Assembly: GCF_030766935.1 (NCBI RefSeq)
Contig: NZ_JASERL010000002.1
Location: 868,001 to 932,000, forward strand
DNA: 64,000 nt
Reading direction: 5' to 3'
Origin: Streptomyces sp. KL109B
GTDB taxonomy: Bacteria; Actinomycetota; Actinomycetes; Streptomycetales; Streptomycetaceae
The position numbers and the translations under genes are program-made. Position 1 is the first letter of the stretch, and the number at the start of each line of letters is the position of its first letter. Below the pieces are notes generated by a model that did not search any database, had not been told where the DNA came from, and was given only the letters and a program-made list of their open reading frames with translations. Positions 28,188 through 36,504 of this stretch are shown one piece after another.

Positions 28188-29294
28188 GTGACGTCATCCC
28201 TCGAAGCCACCGGCACCAGCCCCGTACCCGACGCCTCGCCGCTGTCCCTGTGCGCGCGCGAGCCGCGCGTGCCCGCGGAGCGCCTGGTCGCCGAGATGGT
28301 GCCGCCGCCCCGCTTCGACTCCGTACGCTTCGACACGTACATCCCGGACCCGAAGCAGCCCAGCCAGACCGAGGCCGTCCGGGTCCTGGGCTCCTTCGCG
28401 GCCGGGCTCGGCGGGGCGCACGCGTCCGGGGCCGGCGGCGGCAAGAAGCGCGGCCTGTTCGGCTTCGGCAAGAAGCCCGCCGCCCCCACCGGGCCGCGCG
28501 GCGTCTACCTCGACGGCGGCTACGGCGTCGGCAAGACCCACCTCCTGGCCTCCCTCTGGCACGCGACCCCGGCCGAGCCGCAGTACAAGGCGTTCGGCAC
28601 CTTCGTAGAGCTGACGAACCTGGTCGGCGCGCTCGGCTTCCAGCAGACCGTGAAGACGCTCAGCGGGCACCGGCTGCTGTGCATCGACGAGTTCGAGCTG
28701 GACGACCCGGGCGACACGGTGCTGGTGTCCTCGCTCCTCGGGAAGCTGGTCGAGGCGGGTGTCGCGCTCGCCGCGACCTCGAACACGCTGCCGGGCAAGC
28801 TCGGCGAGGGCCGGTTCGCGGCCGCCGACTTCCTGCGCGAGATCCAGGGCCTGTCGGCGCACTTCAGGCCGCTGCGCATCGACGGCGACGACTACCGGCA
28901 CCGCGGTCTTCCGGAGGCCCCCAAGCCGTTCACCGACGAGCAGGTCACCAAGGCGGCGTACGCCACCGAGGGCGCCTCGCTGGACGACTTCCCGCACCTT
29001 CTGGAGCACCTCGCGCGCGTGCACCCGAGCCGGTACGGGGCGCTGACCGACGACCTGAAGGCCGTGTGCCTCACCGATGTGGCGCCGGTGCCCGACCAGT
29101 CGACCGCGCTGCGCCTCGTCGTCCTCGCGGACCGGCTCTACGACCGGGAGATTCCCGTGCTCGCTTCGGGCCTGCCGTTCGACGGGCTCTTCAGTGAGGA
29201 GATGTTGAACGGCGGGTACAAGAAGAAGTACTTCCGGGCGATATCCCGGCTGACCGCGCTCGCGCGCGACGCGAAGGGCCTCGTACACGAGTAA
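28188..29294 (+). CDS. zapE: Cell division protein ZapE (AFG1-like ATPase)
   Basis: 368 residues from GTG at 28188. AFG1/ZapE P-loop ATPase: Walker A GGYGVGKTHLLASLW, Walker B LLCIDEFELDDPGDT, sensor ATSNTLPGKLGEGRF. In proteobacteria ZapE acts at the division ring; in mitochondria AFG1 aids protein turnover; the role in Streptomyces is not settled. An Ala/Gly/Lys-rich insert (residues ~70-100) precedes Walker A. Confidence 0.9.
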   Translation: MTSSLEATGTSPVPDASPLSLCAREPRVPAERLVAEMVPPPRFDSVRFDTYIPDPKQPSQTEAVRVLGSFAAGLGGAHASGAGGGKKRGLFGFGKKPAAPTGPRGVYLDGGYGVGKTHLLASLWHATPAEPQYKAFGTFVELTNLVGALGFQQTVKTLSGHRLLCIDEFELDDPGDTVLVSSLLGKLVEAGVALAATSNTLPGKLGEGRFAAADFLREIQGLSAHFRPLRIDGDDYRHRGLPEAPKPFTDEQVTKAAYATEGASLDDFPHLLEHLARVHPSRYGALTDDLKAVCLTDVAPVPDQSTALRLVVLADRLYDREIPVLASGLPFDGLFSEEMLNGGYKKKYFRAISRLTALARDAKGLVHE

Positions 29295-29432
29295 CCACCG
29301 GCCTCTCGCAGGTGAGGGGTTACGTGGGCGGTGCACGGATTGTGTGCGCTACGCGCGTGGTTCCCGAGCCGAAAGGCACGTGATAAACACAGCCGGGTCA
29401 CAGTTCCTGTCCGCCAGCAGGAGGTTGCACCC

Positions 29433-30893
29433 ATGTCACGCACCGCAGGTACAGCAGGTACAGCGAGCACCGCAGGTACAGCGAGCACAGCAGGTACAGC
29501 AGACACCTCAGGCACCGCGGACGCACGGCAGTCCGCGTCCGCGACACGACGTCAGGTTCTCGCCCGCTCCGGCGCCCTGGGAGTGGGCATCGCCTTCGCC
29601 GGGAGCCTCTCCGAACTGTTCGCCGGGTCCGCCGCAGCCCAAGGGCGGTCCGGATACGGCCCGTTGGTGACCGATCCGAACGGGCTGCTCGACCTCCCGA
29701 AGGGATTCCGCTACAAGGTCCTTTCGAAGGAGGGGGATCCACTCCGCTCCGGCGAGGGGAAGGTGCCCTCCAACCACGACGGGATGGCGGCGTTCGCCGG
29801 CAGACACGGCGGCGTACACCTGGTGCGCAACCACGAGAACCGGGTCACCGGGAAGATCGCGGTGCCGACCGTCGAGGGCCTGACGTACGACCCGATGGGC
29901 AAGGGCGGCTGCACCGTGCTCTCCGTGGACCGGAGGAACGATGTGGTGTCCGAGCGGGTCGGCATCGCCGGTACGGCGGTCAACTGCGCGGGCGGGCCCA
30001 CGCCTTGGGGCACCTGGCTCACCTGCGAGGAGACCGAGGACAAGGCCGGCACGAACGGCTACACCAAGGACCACGGCTTCATCTTCGAGGTCGACCCCGT
30101 CGACCCGCACCGCTCGGGCGCCGTGCCGCTCACCGCGATGGGCCGCTACCAGCACGAGGCGATCGCCGTGGATCCGCGCAACGGCGTCGTCTACGAGACG
30201 GAGGACGCGTTCCAGTCCCCCTTCGGCCTCTTCTACCGCTTCCTGCCCAAGAAGCCGCTGGGCGGGCTCGGTTCACTGCGCGCGGGCGGGCGGTTGCAAG
30301 CGATGCGCGTACCCGGAGTTCCGGACCTGTCGGCGGTCCAGGAGACCGGCGCCACCTTCAGCGGCATCGAATGGGTCGACGTACCGGACCCGCTGGCCGC
30401 CCAAACTCCCATCCGCAACCAGGACTTCGGCCCCAAGGGCATCACGCACGCGCAGAAGCTCGAAGGCTGCTACTGGGGCGGCTCCAGCGTCTACTTCGTG
30501 TCCTCGTACGCGCGCAGCCGGGAGGGCTCGGCCGCCGATCACTTCGGGCAGATCTGGCGCTACGACCCGGCCAAGCGACGCCTCACGCTGGTGATCGTGT
30601 TCGGCCCCGACACGGACGTCCAACTGCCGGGCGAGGAACCGGACAACATCACGCTGGCGCCCAGCGGCGGACTGATGGTGTGCGAGGACGGCGAGGGCGC
30701 GCAGCACGTGTTCGGTGTGACGCGCAAGGGCGAGGTGTACGCCATGGCGCGCGGCCGGCAGAACATCGGTACGCCGGAGGAGCCCGAGTGGGGCGAGTTC
30801 GCCGGGGTCACGTTCTCGCCGGACGGCGACACGATGTACGTGAACTGCTATACGCCGGGCACGACGTTCGCGGTGACGGGGCCCTGGCGGTAG
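29433..30893 (+). CDS. PhoX-like (DUF839) phosphatase family protein, Tat-exported
   Basis: 486 residues from ATG at 29433, with GCAGGAGG upstream. Signal: TRRQVLARSGALGVGIAFAGSLSELFAGSAAAQ (twin Arg). Before it lies a 35-residue low-complexity tract of TAGTAS/GTA units, coded by near-perfect 15-bp tandem repeats. The rest is a DUF839 beta-propeller (GGPTPWGTWLTCEET, GRYQHEAIAVDPRNGVVYETED, LEGCYWGGSSVYFVSSYA, PDNITLAPSGGLMVCEDGEG), as in calcium-dependent phosphatases. No Pho box was identified. Confidence 0.85.
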   Translation: MSRTAGTAGTASTAGTASTAGTADTSGTADARQSASATRRQVLARSGALGVGIAFAGSLSELFAGSAAAQGRSGYGPLVTDPNGLLDLPKGFRYKVLSKEGDPLRSGEGKVPSNHDGMAAFAGRHGGVHLVRNHENRVTGKIAVPTVEGLTYDPMGKGGCTVLSVDRRNDVVSERVGIAGTAVNCAGGPTPWGTWLTCEETEDKAGTNGYTKDHGFIFEVDPVDPHRSGAVPLTAMGRYQHEAIAVDPRNGVVYETEDAFQSPFGLFYRFLPKKPLGGLGSLRAGGRLQAMRVPGVPDLSAVQETGATFSGIEWVDVPDPLAAQTPIRNQDFGPKGITHAQKLEGCYWGGSSVYFVSSYARSREGSAADHFGQIWRYDPAKRRLTLVIVFGPDTDVQLPGEEPDNITLAPSGGLMVCEDGEGAQHVFGVTRKGEVYAMARGRQNIGTPEEPEWGEFAGVTFSPDGDTMYVNCYTPGTTFAVTGPWR

Positions 30894-30982
30894 TGGCCGG
30901 CTGACGTGACGCGGCGCGCATGGCCGGTTTTCAACGGCGGCGCGCCGCGTGCCGTGCGGGAGCCCTGGGCAGGGTCCCCTCC

Positions 30983-31825
30983 ATGGGAGAACCGTCAACC
31001 ACCGCTTGGGAGTTCACCGACGACCGCGGGCACCGCGCGTCCGCGAGTACGACGCCGGAGCGCGTCGTCGCGTACATACAGGCCGGGGCGAGCCTGTGGG
31101 ATCTGGGCATACGCCCCGTGGGGATCTTCGGCTCGTTCCACGACGGGGAGCGGCCCGACGCCGCCAAGTCGGGCGCGCTGCCGCTCGACGAGATCGCGTA
31201 TCTGGGAGCCGGGGCGGGGCTCGGGCTCGACGACGTGCTCGCGGCGCGGCCCGACCTCGTCGTGGCGCTCACGTACGGCGGCGGGCAGGTCTACGGCATC
31301 GAGCCCGATACGGCGAAACACCTGGAGGAGCACGTCCCCATCGTCGTGATCGATGTCGGGCAGGGCCGTACGTTGGGTGGGGTGCGGGAGCGCTTCGCGG
31401 AGTTGGGGCGGTCGCTCGGGGGCGGGGAATCGGCGCGGGCGTTGGATGAACTGGCGCGGGCCGAGCGGGAGTTGGGGGTCGCCGCGCGTGCGGCGCGCGG
31501 CGTCAGGGTGCTGGCCCTCTCGCCCGCCGGGGCGGATGCCGTGCACCTCGCCCGGCCCACCAAGTGGCCGGACCTGAGCGCGCTCGGCGGGCTCGGGGTG
31601 GGCATGGTGGCGCCGCCGGAGGGGCCGGGGGCGAACTGGTTCACCGGGACGTGGCGGGATGTCGCCGAACTCGCGCCGGACATGGTGTTGGTGGACGCGC
31701 GGGTGAATGCGGGGGCGCGGGGTGAGGTGGGGCGGGCCGTGGTGGTGGGGTGGAATCCGGAGATTGCGGCGAGTGCGTGTGCGCATGCGCGATTCTTCGA
31801 CCAGGTGTCGGTTGCGCTCCGGTGA
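30983..31825 (+). CDS. ABC substrate-binding-like protein without signal peptide
   Basis: 280 residues from ATG at 30983. Resembles class III (siderophore/cobalamin) periplasmic binding proteins: RVVAYIQAGASLWDLGIRPVGIFGS, DEIAYLGAGAGLGLDDVLAARPDLVVALTYGG, IVVIDVGQG, a long helix, then LHLARPTKWPDL-like and WRDVAELAPDMVLVD. No signal sequence or lipobox lies upstream in frame, and no permease or ATPase adjoins. Either a cytosolic ligand sensor or a binding protein that has lost export. The real start might be further upstream (30920). Confidence 0.75.
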   Translation: MGEPSTTAWEFTDDRGHRASASTTPERVVAYIQAGASLWDLGIRPVGIFGSFHDGERPDAAKSGALPLDEIAYLGAGAGLGLDDVLAARPDLVVALTYGGGQVYGIEPDTAKHLEEHVPIVVIDVGQGRTLGGVRERFAELGRSLGGGESARALDELARAERELGVAARAARGVRVLALSPAGADAVHLARPTKWPDLSALGGLGVGMVAPPEGPGANWFTGTWRDVAELAPDMVLVDARVNAGARGEVGRAVVVGWNPEIAASACAHARFFDQVSVALR

Positions 31826-31847
31826 CCCGCACGGTGCGTGACGCCAC

Positions 31848-32090
31848 GGGGCTCCGCCCCGGACCCCGCGCCTCAAACGCCGGCGAGGCTGAAAAGATCG
31901 GGGCTCCGCCCCGCACCCCGCGCCTCAAACGCCGGCGGGGCTGAAAAGATCGGGGCTCCGCCCCGGACCCCGCGCCTCAAACGCCGGCGGGGCTGGAGAG
32001 GTCCCGGCGAGGCCTGGGGGGCCGGGTCGGCGGGCATATCGAGCCCCTCCGGCGATTGAGGAGCGGGGGCCGGGGCAGAGCCCCGAGGCG
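31848..32090. repeat. Cluster of four palindromic repeats
   Basis: Three head-to-tail copies start near 31848, 31899 and 31951 (GGGGCTCCGCCCC... CGCCTCAAACGCCGGCGGGG, spaced by GGCTGAAAAGATC), then one inverted copy at 32041-32090 (GAGCCCCTCCGGCGATTGAG). Tandem copies are nearly identical, suggesting recent expansion. Confidence 0.88.
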
Positions 32091-32140
32091 TTGGAGCGGC
32101 TCCGGCCGCACGCGGCCAGGGCCAGGAACCCCACCCGCAC

Positions 32141-32175
32141 CCCACAAACCCGCGTTTCCGCGCGGGCGTTGTGGG
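32141..32175. promoter_or_regulatory. Strong hairpin upstream of the WhiB-like gene
   Basis: CCCACAA/TTGTGGG outer arms and CCCGCG-TTTCCG-CGCGGG inner stem with a small asymmetric bulge. Forty bp before the chosen start codon; a terminator, attenuator or 5'-UTR structure. Confidence 0.5.
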
Positions 32176-32215
32176 CACCCGCCGCCGCATGCCGTTGCCA
32201 GTGAGGAAGACGGAG

Positions 32216-32482
32216 ATGGAGTGGCTCGACGGGGCGGCGTGTGTCGACGAGGACCCTGACCTGTTCTTCCCTGTCGGCACGACCGGACCCGCCGTGGACG
32301 ACGTGGAGGCGGCCAAGGAGGTCTGCCGCCGCTGCCCCGTGATCGTGGAGTGCCTGCGGTGGGCCGTCACCACGGGGCAGACGACGGGGGTGTGGGGCGG
32401 CACGTCGGAGACCGAGCGGGCCGGGCTGCTGCGGGCCGAACGGCGCCGCGTCCGGGCGCGGGCCACCGAAGCCGCGCGCTGA
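32216..32482 (+). CDS. WhiB-family [4Fe-4S] regulator
   Basis: 88 residues from ATG at 32216, preceded by GAGGAAGACGGAG; in-frame GTG 32171 and ATG 32189 are less likely. Four Cys in the Wbl arrangement (AACVDED...EVCRRCPVIVEC), then GVWGG turn and a basic C-terminal helix (TERERAGLLR-like, RRRVRARATEAAR). Wbl proteins bind an O2/NO-sensitive cluster and the sigma-A region 4. Which Wbl paralogue this is cannot be fixed from sequence alone. Confidence 0.9.
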   Translation: MEWLDGAACVDEDPDLFFPVGTTGPAVDDVEAAKEVCRRCPVIVECLRWAVTTGQTTGVWGGTSETERAGLLRAERRRVRARATEAAR

Positions 32483-32484
32483 GG

Positions 32485-32826
32485 TCACCCGCCGCCGAAC
32501 GCTCCGCGGCTCCAGCGCCGGGGCCGCTGGTCCTCGCTGCGCCGGGTGCCCGCGTTGCCGAAACCGTGCAGCTGGTGCGGGGTGAGGCGGGCGCCGCCGT
32601 CGTCCGTCCGCGGAATCTCGTCGGGCTCCCGCATCTCACGGATCTCGCGCACCGGGCCGGTGGCCGGGAGTTTCGGCTGGTCGGCCGGGTCGGGTGGGCC
32701 CGGCTCCCGGCGGCGGATCCTGATGCCGAGCCAGACCGCCCAGACCAGGGCCACCGCGATGACCAGGCCCGCGGCGAACGGGGCGATCGAGGTCGTGGGG
32801 TCGGGGAAGGCGATGTGTGTGCTCAT
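32485..32826 (-). CDS. Small single-pass membrane protein (DUF6479-like)
   Basis: 113 residues from ATG at 32826. One transmembrane helix (IAPFAAGLVIAVALVWAVWL, residues ~14-33), then RIRRRE, a Pro-rich stretch and a charged Arg/Gly-rich cytosolic tail ending RRWSRGAFGGG. Common in Streptomyces, function unknown. Ends 2 bp from the convergent WhiB-like gene. Confidence 0.65.
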   Translation of the reverse strand: MSTHIAFPDPTTSIAPFAAGLVIAVALVWAVWLGIRIRRREPGPPDPADQPKLPATGPVREIREMREPDEIPRTDDGGARLTPHQLHGFGNAGTRRSEDQRPRRWSRGAFGGG

Positions 32827-32914
32827 GGGGGCCGAGTACCCCACGGCACGATCTCACGCTCCCCCAGCGAGCGATTTGCGCTGTTTGCGAAGAATGCGCG
32901 GCTATCGTCGGCGC

Positions 32915-33796
32915 GTGATCAGCCATGTACGTCGCGTCACGGCGACCTGCGCGCTCGGCGCGCTCGCTCTCGGCCTCGCCGGGTGCGCGGACCCCGCCCC
33001 CTCGGGGGTCTCGGGCGCCGCGAGGTCAGCCGCCGGTTCCCCGAAGGCGACCCCGAAGCCCGCGCCCACCCCCACCCCCACTCCCACTCCCACTCCCACT
33101 CCCACCCTCGCGCCCGGCCCCGGCGGCACGACGCCCGTCTTCGAGCGGGGCGGCGCCGCGAAGGAGAAGGTCGTCGCGCTGACCTTCGACGCCGACATGA
33201 CGGCCGACCAGGGAGCGCGGGCGCGCGCCGGGGAGCGTTTCGACAATCCCCAACTGATGCGCACCCTGAGGCAGTTGAAGGTTCCGGCCACTCTCTTCAT
33301 GACCGGGCGCTGGGCCGAGGAGTACCCCGCCCAGGCCAAGGACATCGGCCGGGACCCGCTGTTCGAGGTCGCCAACCACTCGTACAGCCACTACGCGTTC
33401 ACGGACGACTGCTACGGCCTGCCGCGTGTCCCGGCGCGGGGGATGCGGGCGGACGTCGATCGCGCCTTCGCCGCGTTCCGGAAGGCGGGCGTCGAGCATG
33501 TCGTGCCGTACTTCCGGTTCCCCGGCGGCTGCCACGACAGGGCGGCGCTGCGGGCCCTGCGGCCGACCGGGGTGACGGCGGTGCAGTGGGACGTGGTGAG
33601 CGGGGACGCGTTCGCCACGGACGCGGACGCCGTGGCCCGGCAGGTGCTCGACGGGGTGCGCCCCGGTTCGGTCGTCGTCATGCACTGCACGCGCAGCGCG
33701 GCGCCTGCGACGGAGCGCGCGGTGCGGTCGGTGGTGCCGAAGCTGCGGGCGAAGGGGTACCGGTTCGTACGGGTGTCGCAGCTGATGAGGAGCTGA
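32915..33796 (+). CDS. Lipoprotein polysaccharide deacetylase (NodB domain)
   Basis: 293 residues from GTG at 32915. Lipoprotein signal with lipobox LGLAGC, then a Pro-Thr linker (PTPTPT repeat from CCCACT units at ~33062-33105), then the NodB homology domain: VVALTFDADMTADQ (motif 1), EVANHSYSHYAF (motif 2 His pair), YFRFPGGCHD (motif 3) and VVSGDAF. Acts on cell-surface polysaccharide or peptidoglycan GlcNAc/MurNAc. ATG at 32894 is an alternative start; no Shine-Dalgarno is clear for either. Confidence 0.88.
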   Translation: MISHVRRVTATCALGALALGLAGCADPAPSGVSGAARSAAGSPKATPKPAPTPTPTPTPTPTPTLAPGPGGTTPVFERGGAAKEKVVALTFDADMTADQGARARAGERFDNPQLMRTLRQLKVPATLFMTGRWAEEYPAQAKDIGRDPLFEVANHSYSHYAFTDDCYGLPRVPARGMRADVDRAFAAFRKAGVEHVVPYFRFPGGCHDRAALRALRPTGVTAVQWDVVSGDAFATDADAVARQVLDGVRPGSVVVMHCTRSAAPATERAVRSVVPKLRAKGYRFVRVSQLMRS

Positions 33797-33820
33797 CGGG
33801 GTAGCGGGCGCGAGCGGCGG

Positions 33821-34495
33821 TCAGCGGCGGGACGCGAGGGCGCAGGCGGCCGACGCGCAGGCCCCGGCCAGCAGCACGGCGCCCGCGAGCGGCAGCAGCA
33901 GGACCGGGACCGCCCCGTCCTGCGACCCGGTCACCAGGCCGCTCACCGTCGACTTCGCCGGTGAGCCGGGGGCGATCAGCGCGACGAGCGCGCACAGCAC
34001 CAGGGCGGCAAGGCCGAACCCCCTGCCGCGCACCACGGGCCACGTGGTGACGGCCCCGACGGCGGCCCCGACGAGCGCGCACACCAGCACCGCGAGCAGC
34101 CCCGCCACCGCGGCCGACCCCGTGGCCACCGGCACCTGGCGGTCGGTGCTGACCCCGTCGCTGATCAGCACGACGACGGTGGTCGCCACGGCGCCGACGG
34201 CCACCGTGGCGAGGAACCCGGCGGCCAGGCTCGCCAGGTGGGCGCGCCACGGCGCGGTCGCGGCGGCGGTGCAACTGCGCGCGGCGGGCGGCTCGTTGGT
34301 GACACAGATCCGCACCAGCCAGGCCCCCACGGGCAGCAGCGCGGCGGCGACGTACCCGAGCGAGTCGAGCACGGGCTGCCCCACCTGTACGCCGACGGCG
34401 GCGAACGCGGCGTACAGGACGACCGGCGCGAGCCAGCGCTGGGAGCGCAGCAACAGGGCCGACTGGTAGGCGAGCAGGGCCGTGGCCGTGGTCAT
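33821..34495 (-). CDS. ABC transporter membrane subunit
   Basis: 224 residues, about six hydrophobic segments, no soluble domain. Overlaps the ATPase stop by 4 bp (ATGA), so it is the permease partner of that ABC protein. It resembles ABC-2-type export permeases only loosely. Substrate unknown. Confidence 0.75.
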   Translation of the reverse strand: MTTATALLAYQSALLLRSQRWLAPVVLYAAFAAVGVQVGQPVLDSLGYVAAALLPVGAWLVRICVTNEPPAARSCTAAATAPWRAHLASLAAGFLATVAVGAVATTVVVLISDGVSTDRQVPVATGSAAVAGLLAVLVCALVGAAVGAVTTWPVVRGRGFGLAALVLCALVALIAPGSPAKSTVSGLVTGSQDGAVPVLLLPLAGAVLLAGACASAACALASRR

Positions 34496-35388
34496 GCGCG
34501 GCGCTCCGTGGGGCCCGTGGGGTCCGTGGGTTCGAGGGGGCGGACGGCGACGATGTGCCAGGCGGGGTCCGCCCCGAGCAGGGCGCGCAGTACGGCGTCG
34601 GAGCGCGCGGCGTCCGCCGTGATCCGTACGGTGCGGGGGTCGAGGCGGGTGACGGCGGTGTCCGGCGACTCCAACGGTGGCTCGGCCCCGGCGGGTCCCG
34701 AGGCGTCTATGAGCACGGTCGCGCGATCAACTGGCGTGTCGGGCGCGGCGGTTGGAACGCGGGCCTCGGCTCCCCCGACCGGTTCGACGGCCGCGCCCAC
34801 CACCTCGTACGCGATGTCGGTGGCGGCGGTCAGGCGGTGCGGGTCGTGGTCGACGAAGAGGACGGCGGCGCCGGACGCGGCGCGTTCGGAGACGGCGGTG
34901 TCGAGGGTGTCGCGGGCCGCGGTGTCGAGGCCGGTCCAGGCTTCGTCGAGGACGAGGAGGTCCGGTTCGGCGAGCAGGGCCGCGGCCACGGCGACCTTCT
35001 GGCTGCTGCCCTTGGAGAGTTCGGCGAGGGGCGCGTGCGCGGAGGGCCCGGCGCCGAAGCGTTCCAGCCAGTGCGCCGCCCGCCGCGCGGCCGTCGCGCG
35101 GCCGAGGCCGTGGATGCGGCCCATGTGCGTGAGGTAGGCGCGGGCGGTGAACGGCAGGGCGGGCGGGAAGCGTTCGGGGACGTAGGCGGTGCGCGGGCGG
35201 CCGATGACGCGGCCCTCGGACGGGGCGTCGATCCCGGCGACCAGGCGGAGGAGGGTGGACTTTCCGGTGCCGTTGGGGCCCCGCACCCGGAGCACGGCGC
35301 CCTCGGGAACGTCCAGGTCCACGCCGCGCAGCACCCAGGGGCCACCGAGTCCGTAGCGGCGGCCCGCGCCGCGCAGCGTGACGTGCAT
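34492..35388 (-). CDS. ABC transporter ATP-binding protein
   Basis: 298 residues from ATG at 35388. Walker A GPNGTGKSTLL, Walker B LLVLDEAWTGLD, H-loop FVDHD. The signature is atypical, LSKGSSQKVAV in place of LSGGQ. The C-terminal ~90 residues form an extra acidic/Pro-rich domain absent from simple ATPases. Pairs with the overlapping permease gene. Start codons of this gene and the Pth2 gene lie 62 bp apart, divergent. Confidence 0.88.
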   Translation of the reverse strand: MHVTLRGAGRRYGLGGPWVLRGVDLDVPEGAVLRVRGPNGTGKSTLLRLVAGIDAPSEGRVIGRPRTAYVPERFPPALPFTARAYLTHMGRIHGLGRATAARRAAHWLERFGAGPSAHAPLAELSKGSSQKVAVAAALLAEPDLLVLDEAWTGLDTAARDTLDTAVSERAASGAAVLFVDHDPHRLTAATDIAYEVVGAAVEPVGGAEARVPTAAPDTPVDRATVLIDASGPAGAEPPLESPDTAVTRLDPRTVRITADAARSDAVLRALLGADPAWHIVAVRPLEPTDPTGPTERRA

Positions 35389-35449
35389 GGGGTCATGCTG
35401 CCCCACGGCCGGGGCGGGAGGTACCCGGGGTGCTGGCAAACTGGAAGGC

Positions 35450-36268
35450 GTGACCAGCGACGACTCCCGTACCGACGACACCGGCCGCCCCGACGGCACC
35501 GACGGCACCGACGGCACCGACAGCACCGATCACGCCGACGGAACCGACGGCACCGACAGCCCGTTCCGCACCGAGCCGACCTCCCGCGACGAGGCGCCGC
35601 AGTTCGTGCTGCCGCTCGTCGTTCGCCTGGAGCGGGCCGCGCCCCCGACGCGTACGGACGCCCTGGAGGCCGCCGCGCGCGCCGTGCTGGTGATCCTCTC
35701 GGACGAGCGGTCGGTCGGCGACGGCGAGTGGGCGCGAGCGATGCGGAACTGGCAGGACGCCCGGATCCGCAAGGTGGTGCGGCGGGCCAGGGGCGCGGAG
35801 TGGCGGCGCGCCGAGGCACTCGACGGGATCACGGTCACCGCGGGCTCCGCCGAGGTGCGGGTGTTCCCGCCGATCCCCCTCGACGGCTGGCCCAAGGACC
35901 TGGCCCGCCTCCAGGTCTCCGGCACGGACCTCGACGACCCGGAGGAGCCGCCCGCGCCCGACCCCGCGTACCCGGTGATGTGGCTCAGCCCCGACGTCGG
36001 CATGACGGCCGGCAAGTCCATGGCGCAGGCCGGGCACGGCGCCCAGCTCGCCTGGTGGGAGCTGTCCGACGCGGAGCGCAAGGAGTGGCGCGAGGCGGGT
36101 TTCCCGCTGTCGGTGCGGACCGCGGCCCCGGAGCGCTGGCCGGCCCTGACGTCGAGCGGGCTGCCCGTCGTACGGGACGCGGGGTTCACGGAGATTCCGC
36201 CCAGCGACACGGTGGTGTCCGAGGGCGCACGGACCGGCGACTTCCTGCCAGGACTCGGCCACCTCTGA
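35450..36268 (+). CDS. Pth2-type peptidyl-tRNA hydrolase domain protein
   Basis: 272 residues from GTG at 35450 (GGAAGG upstream). The Pth2 core is GMTAGKSMAQAGHGAQLAWWE, with the usual Lys, Gln and His placement, near residue 185-205; Pth2 releases peptides from prematurely dropped tRNAs. An N-terminal disordered tract of GTD/STD triplets (residues ~12-37) and a conserved ~130-residue middle precede it. Because the domain is embedded in a longer actinobacterial protein, activity is inferred. Confidence 0.8.
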   Translation: MTSDDSRTDDTGRPDGTDGTDGTDSTDHADGTDGTDSPFRTEPTSRDEAPQFVLPLVVRLERAAPPTRTDALEAAARAVLVILSDERSVGDGEWARAMRNWQDARIRKVVRRARGAEWRRAEALDGITVTAGSAEVRVFPPIPLDGWPKDLARLQVSGTDLDDPEEPPAPDPAYPVMWLSPDVGMTAGKSMAQAGHGAQLAWWELSDAERKEWREAGFPLSVRTAAPERWPALTSSGLPVVRDAGFTEIPPSDTVVSEGARTGDFLPGLGHL

Positions 36269-36337
36269 CGGTCCCGGGCAGACACACGGTCCCGGACAGG
36301 AACACGGTCCACGGCCCACGGCCCACGACAGGAAAAC

Positions 36338-36379
36338 GGCCCCGCCCGTCCGCACGGGGGATGACGGACGGCCGGGGCC
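36338..36379. terminator. Intrinsic terminator after the Pth2 gene
   Basis: Arms GGCCCCGCCCGTCCG (36338-36352) and CGGACGGCCGGGGCC (36365-36379) pair with one mismatch around a 12-nt loop; no U-tract, as usual in Streptomyces. Confidence 0.75.
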
Positions 36380-36504
36380 TGCCCCGGAGGCTACCCCACT
36401 CCGGCGCCGACCACGAGACCGCCTCCCCCGCGACACCCCCGTCGACCCGGTCGTCGCCCTAGGCTGAGGCGAGTGGTCCACCGTCATGCTCCCGGGGGAA
36501 CGAC

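Larger units (their letters stand above)
31826..32215. other. Gene-free stretch filled with palindromic repeats
   Basis: 390 bp between the binding-protein gene and the WhiB-like gene. It contains four copies of the window's palindromic repeat (31848-32090) and a strong hairpin (32141-32175). No coding sequence is convincing. Confidence 0.7.

Noticed and set aside
29433..30893. Phosphate-regulated alkaline phosphatase with a Pho box
   Set aside because: DUF839 similarity is clear, but no pair of GTTCA-like direct repeats was found upstream, so regulation by PhoP is not claimed.
31848..32040. Direct repeats with regular spacing, CRISPR-like at first sight
   Set aside because: Spacers are identical to each other and only 13 bp, the units are palindromic terminator-like elements also scattered singly, and no cas genes are present.
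33062..33110. CCCACT tandem repeat as a phase-variable tract
   Set aside because: Hexamer units keep frame and encode a normal Pro-Thr linker after a lipobox; no sign of switching.
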